From positions 1 through 64,000 of the forward strand of contig NZ_JAMQBK010000049.1 of assembly GCF_023701485.1 (NCBI RefSeq): a stretch of DNA of 64,000 nt, in the 5' to 3' direction. The stretch comes from Aporhodopirellula aestuarii (lineage in GTDB: Bacteria; Planctomycetota; Planctomycetia; Pirellulales; Pirellulaceae). This document shows positions 37,487 through 47,035 of the stretch, piece after piece; position 1 is the first letter of the stretch, and each line of letters starts with the position of its first letter. A program made the position numbers and the translations under genes. Under the pieces are notes generated by a model. That model saw only the letters and a program-made list of their open reading frames with translations, was not told the DNA's origin and did not search any database.

Positions 37487-38638
37487 TCACCCGCGTTCTT
37501 TTCGGTATCGTCCCGGCGGAACGTTGGTGGCCCGGCGAAACGTCACGCTCATGTACTCTTCGTTTTGAAACCCTGTCCGTCGCGCGATTTGGGCAAGCGT
37601 CAAATCGGTATCAATCAAGTATCGACGGATCGCCTCCACGCGGCGACGGACAATCTCTTGATGAGGCGTGCGCCCGACGATTTCCTTAAACCGTTTTTCT
37701 AGGGCGCGACGAGAGAGAGCGACTCGCTCTAAAACATCGTGAACGTCAATCCCGTCGCAAGCCGAGTCGCGGATAAAGCGGACCGCTGCCGCGATGTCGG
37801 GATCCTCGATAGCGAGCACGTCCGTGGACTGCCTCGTCGTCACACCGAGCGGTTCGATCAAGTACTCCAAACGATCAATCTCTTTACCGGACATCATCAA
37901 CTCCAATAACCTCGCCGCCTCTTGTCCGGCACCACTCGCCGCTGGGATCACGCTTGACAACGGTGGAGTGCAGAGTTCACACAATAACTCATCGTTGTCG
38001 ACGCCAAGCAATGCGACCTCTTCCGGAACGCGTATCTCATGTTGCAAACAGATATCGAGAATCTGTTGCGCCTTGATGTCATAACATGCAAACAATGCAA
38101 TCGGTTTGGGCAGCGACCGAAGCCAACGAGCCAAACGGGTCCGCTCGCGACTCAACGAAAAACCGGCCTCCGTGTCCGAATGTGAAGAGAACACGCGACA
38201 CTCATGCCCCGCGTCACGAACCGCTTGGAAATAACCTTCTTCGCGCAGCCGTGACCACTTGTAGTGTGACTCACCACAATACGCATAGTTCTCAAAACCG
38301 CGTTCATGAAAATGCTCGAACGCGATCCGTGCGATGCTGCGGTCATTCGTTTCGACAAATGGAATCTCGGGAACAAACCGAGCGGCACTCACATCGACGA
38401 CCGGCACATCAAGTTTGCGGACAAAGCGCGCAATTTCTTCGGTCTCGATTCTCGCGATCAGACCGTCCCCCTTCCAACCCTTCAACCAATCCGGTGGCAG
38501 TGCACCGCGTTGTTGCTCCGGCAGATAGATCGACCAAGATTCATGCGTGCGGGTGTACGCGAGCACTCCCCTAAGCAGGTTCCGTGCATAGGCATTAGAC
38601 GTCTCAACCAACAATGCAACCGACTTCCGTTTCTTCAC
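37487..38638 (-). CDS. XylR-type transcriptional regulator (LacI-like sensor + AraC HTH), cassette 2
   Basis: I chose the GTG at 38638, which follows GAGG (38647-38644) by five bases and gives VKKRKSVALLVETSNAY, where family homology begins. An in-frame ATG at 38692 would add 18 residues without recognisable homology. The 383-residue protein has a sugar-sensor domain (ALFACYDIKAQQILDICLQH, ALLGVDNDELLCELCTPPLSSV). The AraC domain at the C-terminus contains VHDVLERVALSRRALEKRF and LAQIARRTGFQNEEYMSVTFRRATNVPPGRYRK. It is a paralogue of the regulator at 19257 and has the same divergent position relative to a DUF1559 gene, so it probably controls cassette 2. Ligand unknown. Confidence 0.87.
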   Translation of the reverse strand: MKKRKSVALLVETSNAYARNLLRGVLAYTRTHESWSIYLPEQQRGALPPDWLKGWKGDGLIARIETEEIARFVRKLDVPVVDVSAARFVPEIPFVETNDRSIARIAFEHFHERGFENYAYCGESHYKWSRLREEGYFQAVRDAGHECRVFSSHSDTEAGFSLSRERTRLARWLRSLPKPIALFACYDIKAQQILDICLQHEIRVPEEVALLGVDNDELLCELCTPPLSSVIPAASGAGQEAARLLELMMSGKEIDRLEYLIEPLGVTTRQSTDVLAIEDPDIAAAVRFIRDSACDGIDVHDVLERVALSRRALEKRFKEIVGRTPHQEIVRRRVEAIRRYLIDTDLTLAQIARRTGFQNEEYMSVTFRRATNVPPGRYRKERG

Positions 38639-38696
38639 TGACACCTCGCGCCGCTTGCAACCTGCCACCAACCGCCCGGTAAAATCGCACACAACT

Positions 38697-38714
38697 TATG
38701 CGCAATATCGCATA
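38697..38714. promoter_or_regulatory. Candidate operator: TATGCG-6-CGCATA palindrome
   Basis: A perfect 6-bp inverted repeat with a 6-bp centre (CAATAT) sits between the divergent regulator 2 and DUF1559 gene 2, about 60 bp from the regulator start. A further CCGCATACGCATTCC motif follows about 50 bp later. The position fits auto-regulation and cassette control, but binding is not demonstrated. Confidence 0.4.
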
Positions 38715-38840
38715 GACTGGCAAATTCGCAACCCTACAATTCAATCGTGCGGGAAACAAAACCGCATACGCATTCCCAAGCCCACCCGCCTGGACCGTAA
38801 AGCCTCATTTATCCATTCCAATTCTAGCCGAGTGATCGAA

Positions 38841-40112
38841 ATGAAAGACAGAACCATGACTTTAGCGGGAACATTCGTTCCAGCGAAAACTCAAACACGG
38901 GTGCCAAACCCGAAACCTCGACCCGCATTCACACTTGTCGAACTACTCGTCGTGATTGCGATTATCGGTGTGCTTGTGGGGTTACTCTTGCCCGCAGTGC
39001 AAGCTGCTCGCGAGGCGGCTCGACGAATGAGCTGCAGCAACAACTTCAAGCAAATCGGATTGGGAATCCATAACTACCACTCCGCCTACGACCGTTTGCC
39101 GACGCACATGGGCGGCACGTTCTCCTCCGGCGGTGGCACTCACCTCGTGACCAACAACCGTTTATTGAGCTATCTCGTCGGAGTCCTTCCCTTCGTTGAG
39201 CAGCAAGCGTTGTGGGAACAAATCTCCAACCCCAACAACAAGAACGCGGACGGAACCGCTCGGACTCCACCATGGTCCGCGATGGGACCGGCCCCCTGGA
39301 TTCCATCTTACGGCCCATGGGCGACCGATATTCCTACCTTCCGTTGTCCCAGCGACCCGGGCTTTGGTCTTCCTGCCATGGGCCGGACCAACTACGCGGC
39401 CTGCATCGGGGACGATGCGATGACCAGCTTCGGCCCCTGGGACCCTTGGACCAATAACCTGCGTTGGAGCACGGTTCTTCAAAACGATGCACGTGCACAC
39501 TACCGTGGCTTCTTCAAGCCAATGATGGACTCGCGATTCCGTGACATCTTGGATGGATTGGCGAACACGGTCGCTGCTGGCGAGATCAACACCGACCTCG
39601 GTGACCATGACATCACCACCATCGCCCTCCGAGCACCTCGCAACTGGTGGAACTTCGTCGACAACCGCAAGGAGTGTGCAGGGGCGATCAGCCAACTCCG
39701 CCCGCGATTCTGGGGCGAGAGCATCGTTCAAGTGGCAAGTGGCGATCCAGGCAAGAATCAACTCGATAATCCTGAACGAGCACGCGGCTACATGTGGGCC
39801 AATGGCGAGCCGCTTTGGACGAGCGTCATGACGATCAACGCCCCCAACACGGAACTCTGCTCGCTAGGAGGTTCGGGTGCCGAGATGTCAGGTAGCACGA
39901 GCAGTCGACACCAAGGCGGTGCCCACGTCCTGATGGGAGACGGTGCGGTGAAGTTCATCACCGATTCGATCGACACCGGTTCCCACAACGGAATGGTTTT
40001 CTGGGACCACACTGGTAATCGCCCGACAGTCCCCGGATCCGTCAGCCCGTTTGGAATTTGGGGTGCTCTCGGAACACGTGCCAGCCGCGAAGTCATCGAC
40101 TTTGACTTCTAA
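38841..40112 (+). CDS. DUF1559 protein, prepilin-like N-terminus, H-X9-DG C-terminus (copy 2)
   Basis: The ATG at 38841 gives a 423-residue protein whose leader is about 30 residues long before [18 protein letters not shown]; upstream in-frame ATGs from 38655 would run through the operator region. A second ATG at 38856 is possible. The protein shares [19 protein letters not shown], the FRCPSDPGFGLPAMGRTNYA block, ILDGLANTVAAGEI and the terminal [16 protein letters not shown] with the other two copies here. It is the first gene after regulator 2 and is followed, 57 bp later, by a small lipoprotein. The role is presumed to be in the envelope and is not established for the family. Confidence 0.92.
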   Translation: MKDRTMTLAGTFVPAKTQTRVPNPKPRPAFTLVELLVVIAIIGVLVGLLLPAVQAAREAARRMSCSNNFKQIGLGIHNYHSAYDRLPTHMGGTFSSGGGTHLVTNNRLLSYLVGVLPFVEQQALWEQISNPNNKNADGTARTPPWSAMGPAPWIPSYGPWATDIPTFRCPSDPGFGLPAMGRTNYAACIGDDAMTSFGPWDPWTNNLRWSTVLQNDARAHYRGFFKPMMDSRFRDILDGLANTVAAGEINTDLGDHDITTIALRAPRNWWNFVDNRKECAGAISQLRPRFWGESIVQVASGDPGKNQLDNPERARGYMWANGEPLWTSVMTINAPNTELCSLGGSGAEMSGSTSSRHQGGAHVLMGDGAVKFITDSIDTGSHNGMVFWDHTGNRPTVPGSVSPFGIWGALGTRASREVIDFDF

Positions 40113-40169
40113 CGGGCTCGCTCCTCACAACGCCAAATTCACTTCTACAATCAAACCAGAGACAATTTC

Positions 40170-40361
40170 ATGACCAATCGACTAGCACTGTTGCTGGTGG
40201 CCTGCGGACTCGTCGCACCACTCATCGGATGCAGTGAGAAAAAGAACGCGGTGATCTTGGCAACGCCTGAACGAATCGATCGTTGGGAGAATTACGGCCA
40301 ATCTTCGCAAGAGGAGTACAAAGACCGTGCGAGCGGATCCAAAGCGATTCCCAAATCCTAG
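40170..40361 (+). CDS. Small lipoprotein paired with DUF1559 (copy 2)
   Basis: This 63-residue protein has a clear lipoprotein signal: MTNRLALLLVACGLVAPLIG followed by Cys (lipobox PLIGC). The mature part of about 43 residues is polar and charged (SEKKNAVILATPERIDRW), with no domain I recognise. It directly follows DUF1559 copy 2. Its length is close to that of the lipoproteins after copies 1 and 3, but the mature sequences differ, so only position, size and lipidation appear conserved. Confidence 0.78.
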   Translation: MTNRLALLLVACGLVAPLIGCSEKKNAVILATPERIDRWENYGQSSQEEYKDRASGSKAIPKS

Positions 40362-40693
40362 CGTTCCATCGCAACATGGATTTGTCGCAAGGCTAAACAA
40401 GACCTCGCTCGCCCGAAGTAACGCATTTCACTCGGTCCTCTCACCCGGAGGGCCGAGCAAAACGAGAAGAAAAACAGTGGTCGAATCCAACCCGAACCGC
40501 TGCTCAACCGAAAACGTGAAGGCACACCACGATGCTTTCACAACATTCAAACTGCTCGCCCTCACAATGGAGAGCGTTTTACCAACCTCGATGCTCGTCC
40601 TAACGGACAGCTTTTTACTGACACGTCGGGCTGAGCGTTGATGTCCGTTCGACAACCTAACTGATAGCAATTTACCAAGCAGGCAGAATACAC
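40362..40693. other. Intergenic stretch without a supported gene
   Basis: The 332 bp between the lipoprotein and the Gfo/Idh/MocA gene contain a 104-codon frame with no family resemblance. No clear hairpin or repeat was seen. The catabolic genes of cassette 2 may therefore have their own promoter here. Confidence 0.4.
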
Positions 40694-41833
40694 ATGAGCG
40701 TTCAACCGGTACGAATGGCGATGATTGGACTCGGGTTCGGCGCCGAATTCATTCCGATCTACCAAGCACACCCGAATGCCGAAGTCGTCGCGGTATGCCG
40801 CCGCAACGAAGTCGAGATGAACAAGACGGCGGACCAGTTCGGGATCTCCGGTCGATACACCGAGTTCGAACAAGTGCTCGAAGCCCCCAACGTGGACTGC
40901 GTCCACATCAACAGTCCCATCGGTGACCATGCCTGGATGTCGCTGCGGGCATTGGACGCCGGCAAACACGTCATGTGCACCGTCCCGATGGCGACCACAA
41001 TCGATGAATGTCGCCAAATCGTCGAGAAGGTGCAGGACACCGGTCTGAAATACATGATGGCGGAAACAGTGGTCTACAGCCGCGAGTACTTGTTCATCAA
41101 AGATCTGTACGAGCGAGGTGAACTCGGCAAGATTCAGTACCTTGCCGCTTCGCACCCGCAAGACATGGACGGCTGGCCCAGCTATTGGGAGTCGATGATC
41201 CCAATGCACTATGCCACGCACGTCGTGAGCCCTTGCCTGGCACTTACCGACGCGCTCGCCGAATCCGTCAGTTGTTTCGGCTCCGGTACCGTCAGCGACG
41301 AAATCGCGAGAAAGTCAGGCTGCAGCTTCGCTGTCGAAAGCTGCCACATCAAACTGCACAACAGCGATGTCACTGCTCACATTTGGCGATTCTTGCATGA
41401 TGTTGCACGGCAATACCGTGAAAGCTTCGACGTCTACGGCACCAAAAAAAGTTTCGAGTGGACGTTGGTCGAAAACGAACCCCACGTCATCCACACCGCG
41501 AAGAAACCGGAACACGAAATCGCCGAGAAAATCGAAATCCCGGATTTTGCACACCTTCTTCCCGAACCGATTCAGCGATTCACGTTGCCGGCCGAAATTC
41601 ACGACTCCAACCACCTGTCATTCCTGCAAGGCGGTGGTCACGGTGGATCCCATCCACACTTAGTACACGAGTTCATCTCGGCCATCTGCGAAGATCGCGA
41701 CCCAGCCCCCAATGCCGTCACCAGTGCCAACTGGACCTGCGTGGGCATCTGTGCTCATGAGTCTGCGCTGCGAGGCGGCGAACTCGTTCGGCTTCCCGAC
41801 TTCACACATCAAAACGCATACGCATCGGTGTGA
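40694..41833 (+). CDS. Gfo/Idh/MocA-family oxidoreductase with an altered active-site motif (cytosolic)
   Basis: This 379-residue protein has no signal peptide and begins with a Rossmann nucleotide-binding loop (MIGLGFGAEF, residues 10-19). At the place where most family members carry Glu-Lys-Pro, with the catalytic lysine, it has CTVPMATT (95-102). The catalytic region later has PMHYATHVVSP, and GGGHGGSHPHLVHEFI lies near the C-terminus. Such lysine-free members exist, but I cannot name their reaction. NAD(P)-dependent sugar oxidation, reduction or redox-neutral chemistry are all possible. It belongs to cassette 2 and could act on a sugar imported into the cytosol. Confidence 0.85.
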   Translation: MSVQPVRMAMIGLGFGAEFIPIYQAHPNAEVVAVCRRNEVEMNKTADQFGISGRYTEFEQVLEAPNVDCVHINSPIGDHAWMSLRALDAGKHVMCTVPMATTIDECRQIVEKVQDTGLKYMMAETVVYSREYLFIKDLYERGELGKIQYLAASHPQDMDGWPSYWESMIPMHYATHVVSPCLALTDALAESVSCFGSGTVSDEIARKSGCSFAVESCHIKLHNSDVTAHIWRFLHDVARQYRESFDVYGTKKSFEWTLVENEPHVIHTAKKPEHEIAEKIEIPDFAHLLPEPIQRFTLPAEIHDSNHLSFLQGGGHGGSHPHLVHEFISAICEDRDPAPNAVTSANWTCVGICAHESALRGGELVRLPDFTHQNAYASV

Positions 41834-41883
41834 CAAGAAAGCAATCGCGCGATCACATAGCCAACGGCACAATCAGTCCGGTC

Positions 41884-41954
41884 CGTACGATGGATATCCT
41901 TGTCCGTCTATAGTGAATTCGTCCAAAACCCACGGATAATACGTCCATCGTACG
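41884..41954. repeat. Palindrome with perfect 11-bp arms after the Gfo/Idh/MocA gene
   Basis: CGTACGATGGA (41884-41894) and TCCATCGTACG (41944-41954) are exact reverse complements. Partial complementarity continues inward (TTGTCCGT against ACGGATAA). It starts 51 bp after the Gfo/Idh/MocA stop, so it may be a dispersed palindromic repeat that also ends transcription. Confidence 0.6.
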
Positions 41955-42082
41955 TTTCCATCTGTAACGTTTCAGTAGTCAATTCGACGCTCTCCGAGAC
42001 CGAGAATGGCGGGTGTCACCCGTTTGCAGATTCTGTGAGAAACTCAGCTACGTGAGCGGCGAAAACTCCAATACTCTCAATA

Positions 42083-42140
42083 CGTAGCTACGTTCGCCAG
42101 AACGTGGTCCATCGTCTGGCGACGGTGGCGACAACAGAAG
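42083..42140. repeat. Dispersed repeat (CCAGAACGTGGTCC...CGTCTGGCGACGGTGG)
   Basis: This stretch shares a long near-identical core with 63816-63864 and a shorter part with 52859-52893. The core contains CGTCTGGCGACG and a flanking gene-free context in every case. It lies about 150 bp upstream of the ThuA-cytochrome gene. Confidence 0.65.
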
Positions 42141-42291
42141 TCTCAATGTTCTCAACCCCATCCGTTGCCCACGAATCCCTCGCGAACGCGTCGGTTTGCG
42201 AAAGGTCTTACCGGCAAAATTGAGATTTGTGTCGCGTCCCACCACATCCAGCCCACACCCAAACTCGTTCGATACTCTGACCCTATCCATC

Positions 42292-45200
42292 ATGAATCGA
42301 CTACGTCGTTTAATCGCTCATACCGCGGCACTCGCGATTTTGTGCGTTTGCATTCCTTTGGCTCACGCTACTGAGATCCACGCTCTCTTCCTCGGTGACA
42401 ATGGGCATCATCAGCCCAAGGCTCGGTTCAATGAATTGCAACCGATCCTGCAAGATCGCGGCATCGAGTTGACCTATACGGACACGATGTCCGACATCAC
42501 GCTGGAAAACCTCAAAAGGTACGATGCTCTGCTTCTCTTCGCCAATATCGATGAGATAGCGGCGTCCAACGAAGCCGCATTGCTCGAGTACGTTTCATCA
42601 GGCGGTGGTTTTGTTCCGCTGCACAGTGCCAGCTATTGCTTTCGAAACTCTCCCAAACTAATCGCTCTCATGGGCGGCCAGTTTCAACGACATGGAACCG
42701 GTGTGTTTCGAGGTCAAGTTGCCGAACCGAATCATGAGCTCATGAGAGGCTTCAGCGGCTTCTCAAGCTGGGATGAAACCTACGTGCATCACCGGCACAA
42801 CGATGCCGACCGAATCGTACTGGAGTACCGCGTCGACGAAGAAGGTCGCGAACCATACACCTGGATCCGAACGCAAGGCCAAGGCCGCGTTTTCTACACC
42901 GCGTGGGGCCATGACTCCAAAACGTGGGCCAACCCGGGTTTTCAAAACCTCGTCGAACGTGGCATTCGCTGGGCTGCAGGTGACGATCCTCAAAATGCGG
43001 GCCCGTACCGAGAACGCGCCGAGTTCCCCGTTCCAGAGATGACCAACCTTCCTGCGGATCTCAAACCGTTTGAGTACGTCGACGTGGGGAGAGAAATTCC
43101 AAACTACACCCCATCGGACCGCTGGGGTGTGCAGGGCGAGCCAATGAACTTGATGCAAGAGCCACTGGAACCCGAAGAATCGATGAAGCACTTTGTCGTT
43201 CCCCGAGGATTTCATGTCGAACTTTTCGCGTCGGAACCGGATCTCGGTGGAAAACCGATTTGTATGGCCTGGGACGAACGCGGTCGACTCTGGGTTGCCG
43301 AAACGATTGACTATCCCAACGAACTGCAACCACCTGGCAAAGGTCGTGACCGCATTCGGATTTGTGAAGACACCGACAAAGACGGCAAGGCTGACAAGTT
43401 CACCGTCTTTGCAGAAGATTTAAGCATTCCGACCAGCATCACGTTTTACCGTGGCGGAGCGATCATCCAAAACGCGGTCGAAACTCTCTACCTCAAAGAC
43501 AACGATGGCGATGACCGGGCCGACCAGCGAACCGTCCTCTTCTCCAACTGGCAACTGGGCGACACGCACGGCGGCGTCAGCAATTTCCAGTACGGACTCG
43601 ATAACTGGATTTGGGCGATGCAGGGCTACAACGACTCACAACCTGTCGCCAACGGCGAAAGCCAACAACGCTTCCGAATGGGTTTCTTCCGCATGCAACC
43701 CGACGGCAGCAAGATCGAATTCATTCGTTCGACCAACAACAACACCTGGGGACTGGGAATCAGCGAAGAAGGCTTGATTTTTGGCTCCACCGCCAACGGG
43801 AACCCCAGCATCTTCATGCCGATCGCAAACCGATACTACGAACACGTCCGCGGCTGGGCCACGTCGCTAACGCTGTCCTCCATCGCCGACACCAATGACT
43901 TCGATCCGATCACGGACAAGGTTCGGCAAGTCGATCATCATGGTGGATACACTGCCGCCGCGGGTCATGCCCTCTACACCGGCCGCGCGTATCCTCAAGA
44001 ATATTGGAACCGGGTTGCTTTCGTGAACGGGCCGACCGGGCACCTCGTCGGATCCTTCATTCTCAGCGACAAGGGCAGCGATTTCCATTCGACCAGCCCG
44101 TTCAATCTCCTGGCTAGCGACGACGAATGGTCAGCTCCGATCATGGCGGAAGTCGGCCCCGATGGACAAGTTTGGGTGATCGATTGGTACAACTACATCG
44201 TCCAACACAACCCAACACCGGAAGGCTTTCAAACCGGCAAAGGCAAAGCCTACGAATCAAAGCTACGCGACAAAAAGCACGGCCGCATCTACCGAGTGGT
44301 CGCCGATGATACCAAAAACTCCTCGTATCCTGATCTTGGAGAGGCCTCCCCTGCCGAACTCGTTGCCGCACTCACCGACCCAACCATGTTGGTCCGCAAA
44401 CACGCGCAACGTCTCCTCGTCGAGAGCGGCAACCAGGATGTTCTCTCGTCACTGATCTCTTTAATCGAAGACGATTCCGTCGACGCGATCGGCCTCAACG
44501 TGGGTGCCATCCACGCTCTGTGGACGCTACATGGACTCGGGTTGCTCGACGGCAGCAACGAACGGGCGACACAAGCCGCAATCTTCGCACTGAAGCACCC
44601 GTCGGCCGGTGTCCGCCGCAACGCGGCACAGGTACTGCCGCCAACGACCGCTTCGGTGCAATCACTTTTGTCCGCCAAATTACATCGCGACCCAAACGCA
44701 CACGTTCGCCTTGCCGCGACTTTGGCGTTGGCGGACCTACCCGCCTGTTCGCCGAGCGGCGAAGCATTGCTTGAAATGCTCGCAAATCACGCCAACATGC
44801 AAGACCGTTGGATTCCCGATGCGATCACGAGTGCGGCGGCCCACAACAGCAGTTACTTCCTCGAGTCACTGGCTTCGGTCAAAGCCTTGCCCACCGCCAG
44901 CATCCCGATCATCACACGTGTCGCCGAGCACCACGCCCGCGGGCAAGACAACGACAACCTCGCGCAAATCGTCGCTGGGCTGGGCAATGTCGATCCAAAG
45001 GTCGTTGCAGCGGTGATCCAAGGTTTGCAGGCCGGTTGGAAAGGCAAGTCTGCCGTCACGCTGACGTCCGCGATCGAAGCCGACCTCAAGAAGGTTTTCG
45101 ATCATGCGGATACAGGCACCCGCGCAACCTTAACCAAACTCGCGATCGCTTGGGGCAGCGAAACATTCGACGGCCACGCCAAGCAACTCTGCGCGGAGCT

Positions 45201-46668
45201 ACTGTCGACGGTTCGAGATGAAGACGCGACGGATGTGGACCGCGTGAAGGCGGCGGAGCAGCTGATTGCGTTTCGTCCCGAAGACGAAGACGCTGCCGTG
45301 GACTTGCTCGACGAAGTCAGTCCACGCATTTCGACGCAGCTCGCCAGTGGTTTGCTAGGTGCACTCGAGGCAAGCCGCTGGAACGGTGTGGGAAGCGAAA
45401 TCGTGTCGCGTCTGGGAACATTGACTCCGTCGCTCAAGCAAGCCGCGTTGTCTCAATTGTTGAAACGCCCCGCATCGACGATGGCGTTGCTCGAAGCCGC
45501 ACAGGAAGGCGAGATTTCGCTAAACGAACTGGCTCTCGACCAACGCCAGGCGTTGTCCAACCACCCCGACCCGAAGGTGAAAGAGCTCGCCGCGGAATTG
45601 CTCGCCAAAGGTGGCTCACTCCCCAACGCTGATCGTCAACGAGTCCTCGACAGCTACATGGTGAGCACCGAAATGACTGGCGACGCCGTTCGCGGTAAAG
45701 CGATCTTCCTCGAACACTGCTCGAAGTGCCACGTTCACGGCAGCGTCGGTACCGAAGTGGGGCCCAACCTAACGGGAATGGCCGTTCACCCGAAAAAAGA
45801 ATTACTGACGCATATCTTGGACCCCAGTCGCAGTGTGGAAGGCAACTTCCGAGCCTACACCGTGCTCACCGTCGACGGACTCGTCATCAACGGCATGCTG
45901 GCCTCGGAATCCAAAACGTCGATCGAACTATTCGACACTGCTGGCAAGCGACAGGGCGTGTTACGCGAGGACATTGAAGAACTCGTAATGTCACGGCAAT
46001 CCATCATGCCCGAAGGTTTTGAAAATACCATTCCACTACAAGGCATGACCGACCTGTTGGAATTTCTAACCGCCAAAGGTCAATACGTACCGATCCCGCT
46101 CGGTCCCTTCGCCACCGCGATCAGCACCCAACCGTTATTCGGTGGTCCCGACAACGGCCCCGATCGTCTGGTGTTCGCCGACTGGAAGATCAAGATGCAT
46201 CGCGGCATCCCATTCCAATTGGTCGATCCTCAAGGCAAAACCAAACCCAACATTATCTTGCTGCATGGCCCCCACGGACCGCTGCCTCCCAAGATGCCAA
46301 AGTCGGTGTCGTTGCCGTGCAACTCACCCATCAAAGCAATCCACCTCTTGAGCGGTGTCGGCGGCTGGAGCTATCCCGCGAACCGCCGTCAAACCGTTTC
46401 GATGATCGTCCGCCTCCGCTATCACGATGGCATGGTGGAAGATCACGAGTTGATGAACGGAGTCCATTTCGCGGACTACATCCGCCGCGTTGATGTTCCC
46501 CAAAGTGAATTCGCGTTCGCGTTGGGCGAGCAGCAAATTCGCTACCTCTCGATCATCCCGAACTCCACCAACGAACTCGAAACGATCGAACTGGTAAAAG
46601 GCGACGACAGCTCCGCCCCCATCGTGATGGCAGTCACCATCGAATCTCACAACGCTCCGGTCCACTAG
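42292..46668 (+). CDS. ThuA / PVC-type dehydrogenase / HEAT / cytochrome c multidomain protein
   Basis: The ATG at 42292 gives a signal peptide (LIAHTAALAILCVCIPLAHA); the longer start at 42196 would bury it. The 1458-residue protein has a ThuA-like amidotransferase-fold domain (about 25-235, ALFLGDNGHHQ...GFVPLHSAS...YTAWGHD). A PVC-type membrane-bound dehydrogenase propeller follows, with PRGFHVELFASEPDLGGKPICMAWDERGRLWV and calcium-like loops DTDKDGKAD and DNDGDDRAD. HEAT-like repeats and a heme-binding domain come next, with CSKCH (Cys1143, Cys1146, His1147) and distal NLTGM. A beta-rich domain of about 180 residues ends the protein. ThuA proteins are linked to sugar metabolism, so a periplasmic sugar dehydrogenase passing electrons to heme is inferred. 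It is the last gene of cassette 2. Confidence 0.9.
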   Translation: MNRLRRLIAHTAALAILCVCIPLAHATEIHALFLGDNGHHQPKARFNELQPILQDRGIELTYTDTMSDITLENLKRYDALLLFANIDEIAASNEAALLEYVSSGGGFVPLHSASYCFRNSPKLIALMGGQFQRHGTGVFRGQVAEPNHELMRGFSGFSSWDETYVHHRHNDADRIVLEYRVDEEGREPYTWIRTQGQGRVFYTAWGHDSKTWANPGFQNLVERGIRWAAGDDPQNAGPYRERAEFPVPEMTNLPADLKPFEYVDVGREIPNYTPSDRWGVQGEPMNLMQEPLEPEESMKHFVVPRGFHVELFASEPDLGGKPICMAWDERGRLWVAETIDYPNELQPPGKGRDRIRICEDTDKDGKADKFTVFAEDLSIPTSITFYRGGAIIQNAVETLYLKDNDGDDRADQRTVLFSNWQLGDTHGGVSNFQYGLDNWIWAMQGYNDSQPVANGESQQRFRMGFFRMQPDGSKIEFIRSTNNNTWGLGISEEGLIFGSTANGNPSIFMPIANRYYEHVRGWATSLTLSSIADTNDFDPITDKVRQVDHHGGYTAAAGHALYTGRAYPQEYWNRVAFVNGPTGHLVGSFILSDKGSDFHSTSPFNLLASDDEWSAPIMAEVGPDGQVWVIDWYNYIVQHNPTPEGFQTGKGKAYESKLRDKKHGRIYRVVADDTKNSSYPDLGEASPAELVAALTDPTMLVRKHAQRLLVESGNQDVLSSLISLIEDDSVDAIGLNVGAIHALWTLHGLGLLDGSNERATQAAIFALKHPSAGVRRNAAQVLPPTTASVQSLLSAKLHRDPNAHVRLAATLALADLPACSPSGEALLEMLANHANMQDRWIPDAITSAAAHNSSYFLESLASVKALPTASIPIITRVAEHHARGQDNDNLAQIVAGLGNVDPKVVAAVIQGLQAGWKGKSAVTLTSAIEADLKKVFDHADTGTRATLTKLAIAWGSETFDGHAKQLCAELLSTVRDEDATDVDRVKAAEQLIAFRPEDEDAAVDLLDEVSPRISTQLASGLLGALEASRWNGVGSEIVSRLGTLTPSLKQAALSQLLKRPASTMALLEAAQEGEISLNELALDQRQALSNHPDPKVKELAAELLAKGGSLPNADRQRVLDSYMVSTEMTGDAVRGKAIFLEHCSKCHVHGSVGTEVGPNLTGMAVHPKKELLTHILDPSRSVEGNFRAYTVLTVDGLVINGMLASESKTSIELFDTAGKRQGVLREDIEELVMSRQSIMPEGFENTIPLQGMTDLLEFLTAKGQYVPIPLGPFATAISTQPLFGGPDNGPDRLVFADWKIKMHRGIPFQLVDPQGKTKPNIILLHGPHGPLPPKMPKSVSLPCNSPIKAIHLLSGVGGWSYPANRRQTVSMIVRLRYHDGMVEDHELMNGVHFADYIRRVDVPQSEFAFALGEQQIRYLSIIPNSTNELETIELVKGDDSSAPIVMAVTIESHNAPVH

Positions 46669-47035
46669 CGATTTGCCAGCATTCCAAGTCAGTACGACAC
46701 CGGACGGGTTGGCGACACCGGACGGCTTGCGCCGTTCCGCTATGTCTTTATGCGCGCGTCCTACGGTTCCGCCAATCCCAAAGTTGAGGTTAGAGAAAGC
46801 ATTGGTGCCAAGCCGGTAGGCAGAAATAATTGGGCAAAAGTTAAAGAGCCATTTGGGCGTTCGCCTGGACTGCGACATCATTGCGAAAACGTGGATATAC
46901 AAGGCGCCAGTATTGGCTCCATTCCTAGTCGCGATAGCGACGGCAGGTAAAAGCCCCGGACGCGAGTCCGGGGTCGACGTCACCACCCGCATACGCCAAG
47001 TCGCGAAGCGATGACAGATGCCGCTCCCGGTGGTT

